A stretch of DNA of 64,000 nucleotides from positions 1 through 64,000 of the forward strand of contig HF993109.1 of NCBI GenBank assembly GCA_000433475.1, written 5' to 3'. Position numbers and translations under genes: made by a program. Shown in pieces: positions 54,176-63,301 of the stretch. How positions within the stretch are numbered: position 1 is the first letter of the stretch; every line of letters begins with the position of its first letter. The notes under the pieces were generated by a model. That model saw only the letters and a program-made list of their open reading frames with translations. It did not search any database and was not told the DNA's origin. Source of the stretch: Mycoplasma sp. CAG:956 (GTDB lineage: Bacteria > Bacillota_I > Bacilli_A > RF39 > UBA660).

Positions 54176-55810
54176 ATGAAGAAGTTTATTAAAAATATGT
54201 TACCAGCCTTTATTATTGGTTTAATTATTAGTTTTATGATGTTTGTTTATGAACCAATTACTATGTTTTTAAATAATCCTAATGATTTATGGTTTGATAT
54301 AAATACCTTATTACCGGTGGTAGGAGTTTTATTTGTTATTTGTTTACTTGTTGTTTTTATTATTTATTTATTAACTTATTTTGTTACTAAAAAAGTAATA
54401 AGAAAAGATAAAATTTTTAAATATTCCTTAATTGTGGGTTTTGTTTTACTTATTACAACCTACATTGAAGGCAATTATCTTGCCGGAATGTTACCTTCAT
54501 TAGATGGGGGTGCTATTATTTGGAGCAATTATGCTAAAGCCTCTATTATATCTCTTGCTGTTTTAATAGTTGTATCAGTAATAACTTGCGTTCTGATAAA
54601 GAAAATAAAGTTAGATAAAACTATTACTAGTTTAAAATATGTTAGTTTAGCTATTGGAGCAATGTTGTTTGTTTCCTTATTAACGACTACTATGACTTCG
54701 TCTAATTTAAATAAAGGTATTAATGTAACGGCTACTACTAAAAATTTAGAGAATTATTCGGATGATGAAAACTTTATTATATTTTTATTAGACGCCGTTG
54801 ATTCAAGAATGTTTAATAAAATTGCAGAAGCAAAAAAATATAATAAAATTTTAAAGGATTTTACTTATTATCCCGATACAATGTCTACATATCCCTTTAC
54901 AAGAGATTCGATTCCCTTTATTTTATCAGGAATATGGAACAATAATGAAGAAGAGTTTGCTAAATATTATAGCCAGGCCTTAGATAATTCTGAATTATTA
55001 AAAAAATTATATGAAAAAAAATATGATGTAAATATTTATGATACTGAGATTATATATAATAGTAAAAATGCTTCAAAAATACAAAATTTAACTATGAACA
55101 ATAAATATAATTTTCGTTTATTTGCTAATCAAGAAATTAAGTATTCCTTATTTAAATATTTACCGTTTTATTTAAAAAAATATTCTCATATTGAAAGTAT
55201 GGATTTTAATAAAACTAAGATTGCTGATACCGATATTTTTGATTTAAACGATATTAACTATTACAATAATTATTTAGAAAAACAATTTGTTAAAAAATCT
55301 GAAAAACAATTTAAATTTATTCATATAGAAGGTGGTCATGTTCCTTTTGATTTAGATGAAAATGTAAATTATATTAATAATGAAGGTGGAACCTATGATC
55401 AAAAATTAGAGGGATGTATAAAGATTATCGAAAAGTATTTAAATAAATTAAAAGATAATAATGTTTATAATAATTCTAATATCATTATTATGGCTGATCA
55501 TGGTTATAGTCTTGTAAGTGCGGAAGGACGGCAAAATCCCATCCTTTACATTAAAGGTAAAAACGAAGAATATAAAAAGATGAAAGTATCTGATAAAGCC
55601 ATATCATATACTGATTTAAATGATGCTTATGCTGACCTTTTAAATGACAAAAAGTCTGATGAGTTATTTACGGATATAACAGATAAAAGAGAAAGAAGAT
55701 ATTTGTTTTATTTGTTTAATAAAGAAGACCATATGGTTGAATATACTCAAACTGGTAAGGCTTGGGATTTAAATACTTTAGTTAAAACAGGAAAGGAATT
55801 TAATAGATAA
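54176..55810 (+). CDS. Membrane sulfatase-fold phosphotransferase
   Basis: Five membrane segments at the N-terminus, then a sulfatase/alkaline-phosphatase domain: FIIFLLDAVDSRMF with the first metal ligand, TMSTYPFTRDSIPF, FIHIEGGHVPFD and IIIMADHGYSL with the last Asp-His. This architecture matches lipoteichoic-acid-synthase and phosphoethanolamine-transferase relatives that add glycerol-phosphate or similar groups to envelope polymers outside the cell. The frame extends to 53978, but GGGAAG before ATG 54176 and the usual short N-terminus favour 54176; the upstream 66 residues include one more hydrophobic segment, so this is not certain. Confidence 0.78.
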   Translation: MKKFIKNMLPAFIIGLIISFMMFVYEPITMFLNNPNDLWFDINTLLPVVGVLFVICLLVVFIIYLLTYFVTKKVIRKDKIFKYSLIVGFVLLITTYIEGNYLAGMLPSLDGGAIIWSNYAKASIISLAVLIVVSVITCVLIKKIKLDKTITSLKYVSLAIGAMLFVSLLTTTMTSSNLNKGINVTATTKNLENYSDDENFIIFLLDAVDSRMFNKIAEAKKYNKILKDFTYYPDTMSTYPFTRDSIPFILSGIWNNNEEEFAKYYSQALDNSELLKKLYEKKYDVNIYDTEIIYNSKNASKIQNLTMNNKYNFRLFANQEIKYSLFKYLPFYLKKYSHIESMDFNKTKIADTDIFDLNDINYYNNYLEKQFVKKSEKQFKFIHIEGGHVPFDLDENVNYINNEGGTYDQKLEGCIKIIEKYLNKLKDNNVYNNSNIIIMADHGYSLVSAEGRQNPILYIKGKNEEYKKMKVSDKAISYTDLNDAYADLLNDKKSDELFTDITDKRERRYLFYLFNKEDHMVEYTQTGKAWDLNTLVKTGKEFNR

Positions 55811-55823
55811 ATAGGGTGAAATC

Positions 55824-57920
55824 ATGATAGCAAATGTTTTAGGAACAATAATGTCTTTTTGCTACTCATTATGTAAAAATTATGGAGTAGCAATAATAAT
55901 ATTTACATTTCTTAGTAAAGTAATATTATTACCAATTAGTATTTGGGTCCAAAAGAATTCTATTAAAATGGTTAAAATGCAACCAAGTATTAATAAAATA
56001 AAAATAGATTGTTTTGGTGATAATGATAAAATTGCTGATGAAACAGCAAAACTGTATAAAAAAGAAAAATATAATGCCTTAATTTCATTAGTACCACTTA
56101 TTATTCAAATAGTTTTATTAATGGGATTAGTTGAAGTTATTAATAAACCCCTTACTTATATACTAAATATCAACAGCGAAGAAGTCACTATTTTAAAAAA
56201 TGATCTTATTCAAAACGATAGTAGTGTAAATCCGGAATCTTCTTCGCTAGAGTTAACGATTCTTAATGATTTAAAGGCTGATAAATTAGATAAATATCCT
56301 AATTTTACTAATATAAGTAATTATCAAGAAACGGTTAAACAAGCCCAAGATTTAAACTTAAACTTTTTAGGATTTGATATGAGCTGGATTGCTGAAAGTA
56401 AAGGTGGTATTGCCATCTGGATACCCGTAATTGCAGCCTTAAGTGCTCTTATTATGTGTGTGTGTCAAAATCTTATGAATGTTTTACAACAAGAACAATC
56501 AAAACTTAATCAATGGTTCATGGTTATTTTATCAGTAGGATTATCATTATACCTTGGTTTCTTTGTCCCAGCCGGTGTTGCCCTTTATTGGACTTTTAGT
56601 AATTTATTTGCAATTATTTTACAATGGTTATTAAATATTTGGATAAATCCTAAAAAATATGTAAACTATGAAGAATTAGAAAAAACAACTAAAGAATTAA
56701 AAGAATTATCTAATCTCGATAAGACTAAAAAAAGAAGTAAAGAACAAATAAAAAAAGAAAAAGAAGATTATAAAAGATTTTTTAAGATTGCTAATAAACA
56801 TTTAGTTTTCTATTCAGAATCTAATGGCTTTTATAAATATTTTAAAGGGATTATTGAGTATTTACTTAAGCATACAAATATAGTAATTCACTATATAACT
56901 AGTGATTATAATGATAATATATTTAAACTGGCTGAAAGTAATACTAATCTTAAACCTTATTATATAGAAGAAAAGAAACTTATTACTTTAATGATGAAAA
57001 TGGATGCTGATGTAGTAGTTATGACTATGCCTGATTTAGATTCTTATCATCTTAAAAGAAGTTATATAAGAAAAGATGTAACCTATGTATTCATTCCTCA
57101 TGGTATTGATAGTATTAATTTAACACAGCGTTACAAATCAATAAATGCTTATGATATATTCTTTGCTTGCGGAAAATATCAAAGGTTAGAAGCCGAGGCT
57201 ACTTATAAGAAATTTGGGTTGGAAAACAAAGTATTTAATTGGGGATATTCTTTACTAGATGATATGATTGCTGATTATAAAAAGGATAAAAATACTAAAA
57301 AAGCAAATAAAAATAAAACCATTTTAATAGCACCTTCTTGGCAAAAAGATAACATTTGTGATTTATGTTTAGAAGAATTAATAGATAATTTAAAAACTAA
57401 TAAGACATATAAAATTATTGTTAGACCCCATCCTCAAGAAGTAAGACATTTTGCAGAAAAATTTGATAGATTAAAAGAAAAATATAAGAATAATAAAAAT
57501 ATTGAAATTCAAACTGATTTTTCTAAAAATGATACTGTTTTTAATGCTGATATGTTAATTACTGATTGGTCAAGTATTGGTTATGAGTATGCTTATACGA
57601 CCAAAAAACCGGTAGTATTTATTAATACACCAATGAAAATAATGAATCCTAATTATAAAGATATTAAGGTAGAACCAATAAATATTTGGTCACGAGAAAT
57701 TATTGGTAAAAGCCTAGATGTTAATGATTTAAAAAAGATAAATGCGACGATAGAATATTTATTTAAGAATGAAAAAGAATATTCGAAAAAAATTGAAGAT
57801 TTATTAAATGATAGTATCTATAATTTAGGTGATTCGGCCAAAAAAGGTGCCATTTATTTAATAGATATAGTAAAAGAAAATATAGAAAAGAGAAAAAAAG
57901 AAAATGAAAAAAATAAATAA
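55824..57920 (+). CDS. YidC/Oxa1-like insertase domain fused to CDP-glycerol glycerophosphotransferase
   Basis: Residues 1-290 are a YidC/Oxa1 domain: VIFTFLSKVILLPISIW (Lys32 sits where the functional Arg of other YidC proteins lies), MQPSINKIK, the coiled loop, NALISLVPLIIQ and the later PAGVALYWTFSNLFAI. Residues 320-695 are a TagB/TagF-type CDP-glycerol glycerophosphotransferase (PF04464) with IPHGID (His426), RPHP (534-537) and DWSSIGYEYA (581-590). The fusion would place a teichoic-acid-type transferase on the inner face next to a membrane-insertase-like scaffold. AGGGTG precedes ATG 55824. I find no frameshift; both halves appear complete. Confidence 0.85.
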   Translation: MIANVLGTIMSFCYSLCKNYGVAIIIFTFLSKVILLPISIWVQKNSIKMVKMQPSINKIKIDCFGDNDKIADETAKLYKKEKYNALISLVPLIIQIVLLMGLVEVINKPLTYILNINSEEVTILKNDLIQNDSSVNPESSSLELTILNDLKADKLDKYPNFTNISNYQETVKQAQDLNLNFLGFDMSWIAESKGGIAIWIPVIAALSALIMCVCQNLMNVLQQEQSKLNQWFMVILSVGLSLYLGFFVPAGVALYWTFSNLFAIILQWLLNIWINPKKYVNYEELEKTTKELKELSNLDKTKKRSKEQIKKEKEDYKRFFKIANKHLVFYSESNGFYKYFKGIIEYLLKHTNIVIHYITSDYNDNIFKLAESNTNLKPYYIEEKKLITLMMKMDADVVVMTMPDLDSYHLKRSYIRKDVTYVFIPHGIDSINLTQRYKSINAYDIFFACGKYQRLEAEATYKKFGLENKVFNWGYSLLDDMIADYKKDKNTKKANKNKTILIAPSWQKDNICDLCLEELIDNLKTNKTYKIIVRPHPQEVRHFAEKFDRLKEKYKNNKNIEIQTDFSKNDTVFNADMLITDWSSIGYEYAYTTKKPVVFINTPMKIMNPNYKDIKVEPINIWSREIIGKSLDVNDLKKINATIEYLFKNEKEYSKKIEDLLNDSIYNLGDSAKKGAIYLIDIVKENIEKRKKENEKNK

Positions 57921-58164
57921 GATTGGAATTTTATCCGTATATACATTACTAGTTATTATAATGTTAAGTGAGACTGCTTTGGCATATATTGATCCATCGG
58001 TTATGACTTATGCCATTCAAGCTGTGGCGGGAATTGTAATTGCCGTAGGAGCCTTTATCGGTATTTATTTTCGTAAAATTAAAAAGAATGTCCAAAATAA
58101 ATTAGGCATAGATGAAAATAAAAATAAAGAAGTAGAATCTGATGAGATTAAAATAGAAAAATAA
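57904..58164 (+). CDS. Small membrane protein of polysaccharide loci
   Basis: 86 residues: an N-terminal membrane segment or signal peptide ending in ETALA, then AYIDPSVMTYAIQAVAG, which is the YIDP motif of small proteins found next to capsule and teichoic-acid genes, a second membrane segment, and a charged tail. Function unknown. It overlaps the fusion gene upstream by 17 bases. Confidence 0.7.
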   Translation: MKKINKIGILSVYTLLVIIMLSETALAYIDPSVMTYAIQAVAGIVIAVGAFIGIYFRKIKKNVQNKLGIDENKNKEVESDEIKIEK

Positions 58165-58183
58165 CAAGAAGTGAGTGATTTTT

Positions 58184-59257
58184 ATGTTGAATTTTACAGT
58201 TGGACCAGTTCAATCTAGTGAGGAAATATTAGAGATTGGTTCAGAACAAGTTCCTTATTTTAGAACTCCAGAATTTTCTAAAATAATGTTAGAAAATGAG
58301 GCTTTAATAAAAAAATTAGCCAAGGCTCCAAGTGATGCCAAAGCCGTTTTTTTAACCGGTTCTGGAACAGCGGCGATGGAAGCAACTGTTATGAATGTTT
58401 TAAATACTAAAGATAAAGCCTTAATAATTAACGGGGGTAGTTTTGGGACCCGTTTCGTTAAATTATGTCAGTTACACGGCATTGCTTATGAAGAGTTGAA
58501 GTTAGATACTGGTTGTGGTTTTACTAAAAAAGATTTAGAAAAATATGAAAATTCTAATTTTACTTGTGCTTTAGTAAATTATCATGAAACATCAACTGGT
58601 GAGTTATACGATATAAATTTATTAAGTGATTTTTGTAAAAGAAATAATATGCTATTAATAGTTGATTGTATCAGTGCTTTTTTAGCGGATGAATTTGATA
58701 TGGAAAAATTAAATGCTGATGTCATGATAACTGGTTCCCAAAAAGCCTTAGCATGTCCTCCAGGAATTTCTATTATTGTCTTAGCTGATAGAGCCGTTAA
58801 AAGAGTATATAATAATGAATCAAAGTCGATGTATTTAGATTTAAAAAGTGCTTTGGAAAATGCCCAAAGAGGTCAAACACCATTTACCCCTGCGGTTTCA
58901 ATATTAAGACAAATAAATAAACGCCTACATTTAATAGATGAAAATGGTGGGGTTTCAAAAAGTATTCAAAATACTAAAGAGTTGGCGAACTATTTTCGAG
59001 AATCTATTAAAGATTTACCTTTAGAAATTGTACCGGATAATTGTTCTAATGCAGTTAGTGCTCTTCATCCTTTAAAAAATAATGCTTATGAAATATTTAC
59101 TGTATTAAAAGATAATTATCAAATATGGGTTTGCCCAAATGGTGGTGATTTAAAAGATAAAATCTTTAGAGTAGGACATATAGGAGCATTAACTAAGAAT
59201 GATTATGATAAATTACTTGCAGCTCTTAAAACAATGCATGAACAGGGGATATTCTGA
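58184..59257 (+). CDS. Class V aminotransferase (PhnW/AGXT-like)
   Basis: A PLP-dependent enzyme of 357 residues: NFTVGPVQSSEEIL, VFLTGSGTAAMEATVMN, NYHETSTGELYD, VDCISAFLADEF and GSQKALACPPG with the PLP-binding Lys187. The closest named relatives are 2-aminoethylphosphonate and serine-glyoxylate type transaminases. No phosphonate mutase is in the window, so phosphonate metabolism is not shown. Next to a cytidylyltransferase it may supply an amino-alcohol or aminophosphonate head group for the polymer (inference). The frame opens at GTG 58175; ATG 58184 is more likely. Confidence 0.82.
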   Translation: MLNFTVGPVQSSEEILEIGSEQVPYFRTPEFSKIMLENEALIKKLAKAPSDAKAVFLTGSGTAAMEATVMNVLNTKDKALIINGGSFGTRFVKLCQLHGIAYEELKLDTGCGFTKKDLEKYENSNFTCALVNYHETSTGELYDINLLSDFCKRNNMLLIVDCISAFLADEFDMEKLNADVMITGSQKALACPPGISIIVLADRAVKRVYNNESKSMYLDLKSALENAQRGQTPFTPAVSILRQINKRLHLIDENGGVSKSIQNTKELANYFRESIKDLPLEIVPDNCSNAVSALHPLKNNAYEIFTVLKDNYQIWVCPNGGDLKDKIFRVGHIGALTKNDYDKLLAALKTMHEQGIF

Positions 59258-60588
59258 TGAAAAAAGTTATTACATATGGTACTTATGATTTTCTACATTA
59301 TGGTCATGTTAAATTATTAGAAAGAGCAAAGGCCTTAGGAGATTACCTAATTGTTGGGGTTACTTCGGAAGATTTTGACCGAAAAAGGGGCAAAATAAAT
59401 GTTCGACAATCTCTTGCCGAACGTATAAATAATGTTCGCAGGACCGGTCTTGCCGATGAAATAATTGTAGAAGAGTATATTGGTCAAAAAATTGATGATA
59501 TCAAAAGATATGGTATAGATACCTTTGTTTTAGGGTCGGACTGGGAAGGAAAGTTTGATTATTTAAAAGAATATTGTAATGTCGTATATCTACCCAGAAC
59601 TGAAGGAATATCAAGTACTCAAATTCGATGTGAACAACATGAAATAAAAATGGGAGTCGTAGGTGATGATATTGATTTTCTAAATAAATATTGTTTGGAA
59701 GATAACTATGTTAATGGTATTAAAATTATAGGTATTTGTACTAATGCTCCTAAGAATGTCTTAAAAGAAAAATCACCCGTTAAAGAATTGGAGATTATTA
59801 CGGATAATTTAGATGATCTTCTTAGTAAAGTTGATGCCGTTTACATTAATTCGCCAATAGATAAACATTATGATGAGATAATGATGAGTTTAAAGGCGGG
59901 AAAACACGTATTATGTGAATCACCCATTTGTAATAATAAAAAGAAATGCAAGGAATTATTTGCACTTGCTAAAAAGAAAAAGTTAGTTTTAATGGATGCT
60001 AATCGTACTTCTTATGCCATGGCTTATTCTCGTTTGTTATTATTAATTAAGGGTGGCGAAATAGGTAATGTTTTATCTGTAGAGGCTAGTATAACTAATA
60101 TGAGTAATTATATTAAAACTAAAAAGGCTCAGAGTTTTAATAACTTAGGGGCACAAGCCTTAATACCAATTCTTGATATCTTAGGGTGTAACTTTAATAA
60201 ATATCATTTTTATACAAAAATGACTACCGATAATAATGACTTATTTACTAGATTAGATTTAGTATATGATAATGCTATTGCAACACTAAAAGTAGCCGAA
60301 GGGGCTAAATCCGAAGGCGAATTAATAGTAACCGGCACTAATGGTTATTTAATTGTTCCTTCTCCTTGGTGGAAACCTGATTATTTTGAAATAAGATATG
60401 AAAATATGAATAATAATAAAAGATATTTCTATCAATTAAATGGAGAAGGAATAAGAAATCAATTATTATCATTTATTAATGCTATAAATGGTAATAAAAA
60501 CTCTATGAATATTCAAGAAAAAACATCAATTACTATTTGTGATTTTATGGATAAGTTTCAAAATTATAAGAATTTAACTATCTTCTAA
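59257..60588 (+). CDS. Cytidylyltransferase fused to a Gfo/Idh/MocA-like domain
   Basis: Residues 1-130 are a TagD-type cytidylyltransferase with YGTYDFLHYGHVK (His14, His17) and the ISSTQIR closing motif. Residues 137-443 resemble Gfo/Idh/MocA oxidoreductases, but the Rossmann loop is degenerate (GVVGDDIDF in place of GxGxxG) and the catalytic EKP motif reads ESP (residues 221-223). It may activate glycerol-phosphate or a related group as CDP derivative for the glycerophosphotransferase domain at 55824, with the second domain acting as a binding module. ATG overlaps the aminotransferase stop by one base, so the two are co-translated. Confidence 0.82.
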   Translation: MKKVITYGTYDFLHYGHVKLLERAKALGDYLIVGVTSEDFDRKRGKINVRQSLAERINNVRRTGLADEIIVEEYIGQKIDDIKRYGIDTFVLGSDWEGKFDYLKEYCNVVYLPRTEGISSTQIRCEQHEIKMGVVGDDIDFLNKYCLEDNYVNGIKIIGICTNAPKNVLKEKSPVKELEIITDNLDDLLSKVDAVYINSPIDKHYDEIMMSLKAGKHVLCESPICNNKKKCKELFALAKKKKLVLMDANRTSYAMAYSRLLLLIKGGEIGNVLSVEASITNMSNYIKTKKAQSFNNLGAQALIPILDILGCNFNKYHFYTKMTTDNNDLFTRLDLVYDNAIATLKVAEGAKSEGELIVTGTNGYLIVPSPWWKPDYFEIRYENMNNNKRYFYQLNGEGIRNQLLSFINAINGNKNSMNIQEKTSITICDFMDKFQNYKNLTIF

Positions 60589-60649
60589 AAATTTTATTTT
60601 TGGCTTTTAAAACATATTGTGGTATATTAGTAGTGTAGTGGAGGCAAAA

Positions 60650-61012
60650 ATGCGTAAGAGAAATGGATATACTTTTATTGATATGTTAGTAGTAATAGTT
60701 GCTTTAGGTTTAGTAACATTATTTACTGTACCTAAACTTAGTCATGCTTTTGAAAATAATAAAGATACTTTATATGATGAATCATTAGAACTTTATCTTA
60801 ATCAAGCCACTAAGTATGGTAATACTATTAAAAATGAAGTAAAAGAAAATAATTCTTATATAGTAACAATTAAAGACTTAGTTGATAAAGGCTATATTGG
60901 TAGTAGTGATGGTGAGGTTACAGACATAAGAGATGGTAGTTCTATGTTAAATATGAAAATCCATCTTATTTATGATGAAGAAAAAGATACAGTGTATGCT
61001 GAAGTAGTTTAA
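60650..61012 (+). CDS. Type IV pseudopilin-like protein (ComGC-like)
   Basis: The N-terminus MRKRNGYTFIDMLVVIVALGL... has the prepilin pattern: a short basic leader, Gly, an aromatic position with Phe and a following hydrophobic helix, with Asp in place of the usual Glu at +5. The remaining 90 residues are a small soluble domain. 120 residues. GAGG at 60641 fits ATG 60650. No pilus motor, secretin or prepilin peptidase is in the window, so it is isolated here. It ends at a hairpin terminator. Confidence 0.65.
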   Translation: MRKRNGYTFIDMLVVIVALGLVTLFTVPKLSHAFENNKDTLYDESLELYLNQATKYGNTIKNEVKENNSYIVTIKDLVDKGYIGSSDGEVTDIRDGSSMLNMKIHLIYDEEKDTVYAEVV

Positions 61013-61035
61013 GAAGTTTTTATAACTTCTTTTTT
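61011..61035 (+). terminator. Terminator after the pseudopilin gene
   Basis: AAGAAGTT (61011-61018) and AACTTCTT (61024-61031) with a 5-base loop, followed by a T-run. Confidence 0.6.
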
Positions 61036-61051
61036 GAATGAAAGGAGACTT

Positions 61052-61402
61052 ATGAATTATATTTTAATTGCTAATGTTAAAGATAAAATAATGGAAAATA
61101 AATATTTAGAACAATTTAAAGGATATATGAAAGTGTATGATACTGGTAATGCTTATATCTTAAAGCTTAAAAATTCTAATTTGAAATTTGAAAGTATTTT
61201 ATGTAAATTAACTTTAGAAATTATTAGTAAATATCAAGATAGAGGGATAGTTGTAATTGATATGACTGATACTTATGAAAAAATAAATGCTATTATTAAG
61301 AATGAAAAAGATATTAATATGACTGATAAGAGAATCGTAATGCCAATTAGGATGGTTATAACTAATTATATAATGAAAAAAACTTTATCGAAATATGGAT
61401 AA
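61052..61402 (+). CDS. Hypothetical protein, 116 aa
   Basis: A small soluble protein with beta-alpha pattern in its first 70 residues (NYILIANVKDKIM, then GIVVIDMTDTYEKIN). I do not recognise a family. AAGGAG before ATG 61052 is strong, so the gene is probably expressed; the frame opens at TTG 61034. It ends in a bidirectional terminator shared with the convergent ATPase gene. Confidence 0.55.
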   Translation: MNYILIANVKDKIMENKYLEQFKGYMKVYDTGNAYILKLKNSNLKFESILCKLTLEIISKYQDRGIVVIDMTDTYEKINAIIKNEKDINMTDKRIVMPIRMVITNYIMKKTLSKYG

Positions 61403-61407
61403 AGTTT
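61380..61407. terminator. Bidirectional terminator between convergent genes
   Basis: AAACTTTATC (61380-61389) and GATAAAGTTT (61398-61407), a perfect 10-bp stem with an 8-base loop. It spans the stops of the genes at 61052 and 61406. Confidence 0.65.
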
Positions 61408-62758
61408 ATAAAATTTGAGTCATGTAGATAGGAACATATAATATTCCGTTTTCTTCTTTTAAATCTTTAGTATGAATAATTATTGGTTCAGCAATAAAAT
61501 CTTTATATTTCGAAACTAATTTATTTAAAGAAGTAAAAGTATATCTGTCGCCTGATTTTACTTCTATAGGAATAATGTTATGTCTTGTTGTAATATTATT
61601 TTTTGATATTAAGAAATCTATTTCTAAAGTAGAAGTGTTATCATCATGTTCATTACGAGAGAAGAAATAAAGTTTTCTATTGGCGGCAGAAAGCATTTGA
61701 GCAACTATGTTTTCTATAATCATTCCTTCATTAAAGGTTAATTTGTCAAAAAAGATTTTTTTATATAGTTCAGAACTTATAAGTTCTTTTTCATTGAATG
61801 CCATTGCCATTAGAAGACCAGTATCTGCCATATAACATTTAAATGAGTTAGCATCAATTCTTTGACCTAAACCAATATTAGGTTCTGTTGTATTATAAGC
61901 AATATTTATAAGACAGGCATCATCAAGCCAATAAAATGCTTCTTCATAATTTCTAAATCTAACATTATCACCTAGAGCTGATACAGTGAATTTTTTTTCG
62001 TGCTTTTGTAATTGCGATGGAATTGTATCAAATATTTGCTCAACTTTTAAGTTTATTTCATCCGCGTGCTTTCTAATATCATCTCTATATAATTTAAGAA
62101 TATTTCTTTTTATTCTATCAGCTTTATCAAAATCTTTAGTGGCAATGTATTCTGAAACTACTTGTGGCATTCCACCAATTATTAAATATTCTTTAAAATA
62201 GTCCATTGCTTTACGATGTAGAGCTTGACCTAAAGGCATCTTTTTTTGATAGCATTCTTTAATAAAATCCATTAAAGTTGTATTACCAAGAGCCCATAAA
62301 AATTCTTCAAAGTCCATTGGTTGCATTTTTATTTTTTCTTCTTCAGAAGGAATTAAAATATCTTTAACATTTTTTTTGATCGATATTAAAGAACCTGTTT
62401 CTATGTAATCGTATCTGCCATCTGCTACTAGGTGTTTAATAGCTCCTCTAGCACGGGGACAAAATTGTATTTCATCAAATATAAATAGTGTTTCTCTTTC
62501 GTATAATTTAACACCGTAATATTGAGAAAGATAAGTAAATAAATAGTCTAAATTATCTAAGTAATTATCAAATAATTCTTTTATAATTTCTGGTACTTTA
62601 GAAAAATCTATTAATATATATGTTTTGTAATTATTTTTAGCAAACTCTGTTGCAATATAACTTTTACCAACACGTCTTGCACCTTCTATTAATAGAGCAG
62701 TTTTTCCGTTACTTTCCTTTTTCCATTTTAGCAATTCATTATATAATTTTCTTTTCAT
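61406..62758 (-). CDS. AAA_14/DUF4143 ATPase
   Basis: An AAA-type ATPase with Walker A GARRVGKS (26-33), Walker B LFIFDEIQ and sensor-like YIETGSLIS; the middle is helical, and the C-terminal DUF4143 region ends with LEIDFLI ... IPIEVKSG, a PD-(D/E)xK nuclease-like core. Such proteins are very common in gut bacteria, vary in copy number and are thought to be selfish or defence related; their function is unresolved. GGAG six bases before ATG 62758 sets the start. Three 33-bp repeats lie just upstream of its promoter, similar in style to those at 3748. Confidence 0.85.
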   Translation of the reverse strand: MKRKLYNELLKWKKESNGKTALLIEGARRVGKSYIATEFAKNNYKTYILIDFSKVPEIIKELFDNYLDNLDYLFTYLSQYYGVKLYERETLFIFDEIQFCPRARGAIKHLVADGRYDYIETGSLISIKKNVKDILIPSEEEKIKMQPMDFEEFLWALGNTTLMDFIKECYQKKMPLGQALHRKAMDYFKEYLIIGGMPQVVSEYIATKDFDKADRIKRNILKLYRDDIRKHADEINLKVEQIFDTIPSQLQKHEKKFTVSALGDNVRFRNYEEAFYWLDDACLINIAYNTTEPNIGLGQRIDANSFKCYMADTGLLMAMAFNEKELISSELYKKIFFDKLTFNEGMIIENIVAQMLSAANRKLYFFSRNEHDDNTSTLEIDFLISKNNITTRHNIIPIEVKSGDRYTFTSLNKLVSKYKDFIAEPIIIHTKDLKEENGILYVPIYMTQIL

Positions 62759-62776
62759 AATAATCTCCATGCTTAG

Positions 62777-62805
62777 AGTATAACACTAAATTTTAAATTT
62801 AACAA
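62777..62805 (-). promoter_or_regulatory. Promoter of the AAA_14 ATPase gene
   Basis: On the minus strand TTGTTA (62800-62805) and TATACT (62777-62782) are separated by 17 bp. Initiation falls near 62770, so translation from ATG 62758 with its GGAG is favoured. Confidence 0.55.
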
Positions 62806-62813
62806 CGTTACTT

Positions 62814-62905
62814 GCACAAAATCAGAAATAATAAATCATTCATTTAGCACAAAATCAAGAATAATAAATGGCTTATTTAGCACAAAATCAAGAATAGTAG
62901 TGAAA
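62814..62905. repeat. Three tandem repeats, 33-bp period
   Basis: GCACAAAATC starts at 62814, 62847 and 62880. The two complete units share most of their 33 bases (GCACAAAATCA..A..ATAATAAAT..TTA) and the third is partial. They lie directly upstream of the -35 of the AAA_14 gene. Confidence 0.75.
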
Positions 62906-62993
62906 AAATGTCAAGAAAGTGTCAAATTTCAAAGAAAACTATGATAAAAAAATAAAAAAATAGTATGATAATTTATGTAAGGGAGTGATAAAT

Positions 62994-63191
62994 ATGTTAT
63001 ATCCATCTATTGATAAACTTTTAAATATTGTTGACTCAAAGTACAAATTAGTACACATTGCTTCACGTCGTAGTAAGCAAATGATGGAAAATCATCATTT
63101 TCAAATGAATGAAAATGAATACAAGAGTAAGAAAGAACTAGGAAGAGCCCTTGAAGAATTAGAAAAAGGATTAATCAAGGTTGAAAACTAG
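62994..63191 (+). CDS. rpoZ: RNA polymerase omega subunit
   Basis: 65 residues with the omega pattern: YPSIDKLLNIVDSKYKLVHIASRR at the start (YxLV-x3-RA-like), then KSKKELGRALEELEKGLI. Omega helps assemble and stabilise RNA polymerase. GGGAG before ATG 62994 sets the start; the frame opens at GTG 62985. It precedes polA by 110 bp, and both are housekeeping genes. Confidence 0.9.
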   Translation: MLYPSIDKLLNIVDSKYKLVHIASRRSKQMMENHHFQMNENEYKSKKELGRALEELEKGLIKVEN

Positions 63192-63301
63192 TTCTTTTTT
63201 ATTTTGATTCAAAAAAAATCCTAGAATTTTCCAGTTTTTAAGTGTATAAAAGACTTTGCCGTGTTATACTTAAAAAGGATTAGAGGAAAGGTAAATTTAA
63301 A

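Noticed and set aside
58184..59257. Assigning the aminotransferase as PhnW
   Set aside because: Class V aminotransferases of several specificities share these motifs and no phosphonate mutase or phosphonatase gene is visible.
62814..62905. Possible CRISPR array
   Set aside because: The whole 33-bp unit is repeated without unique spacers, so it is a tandem repeat.
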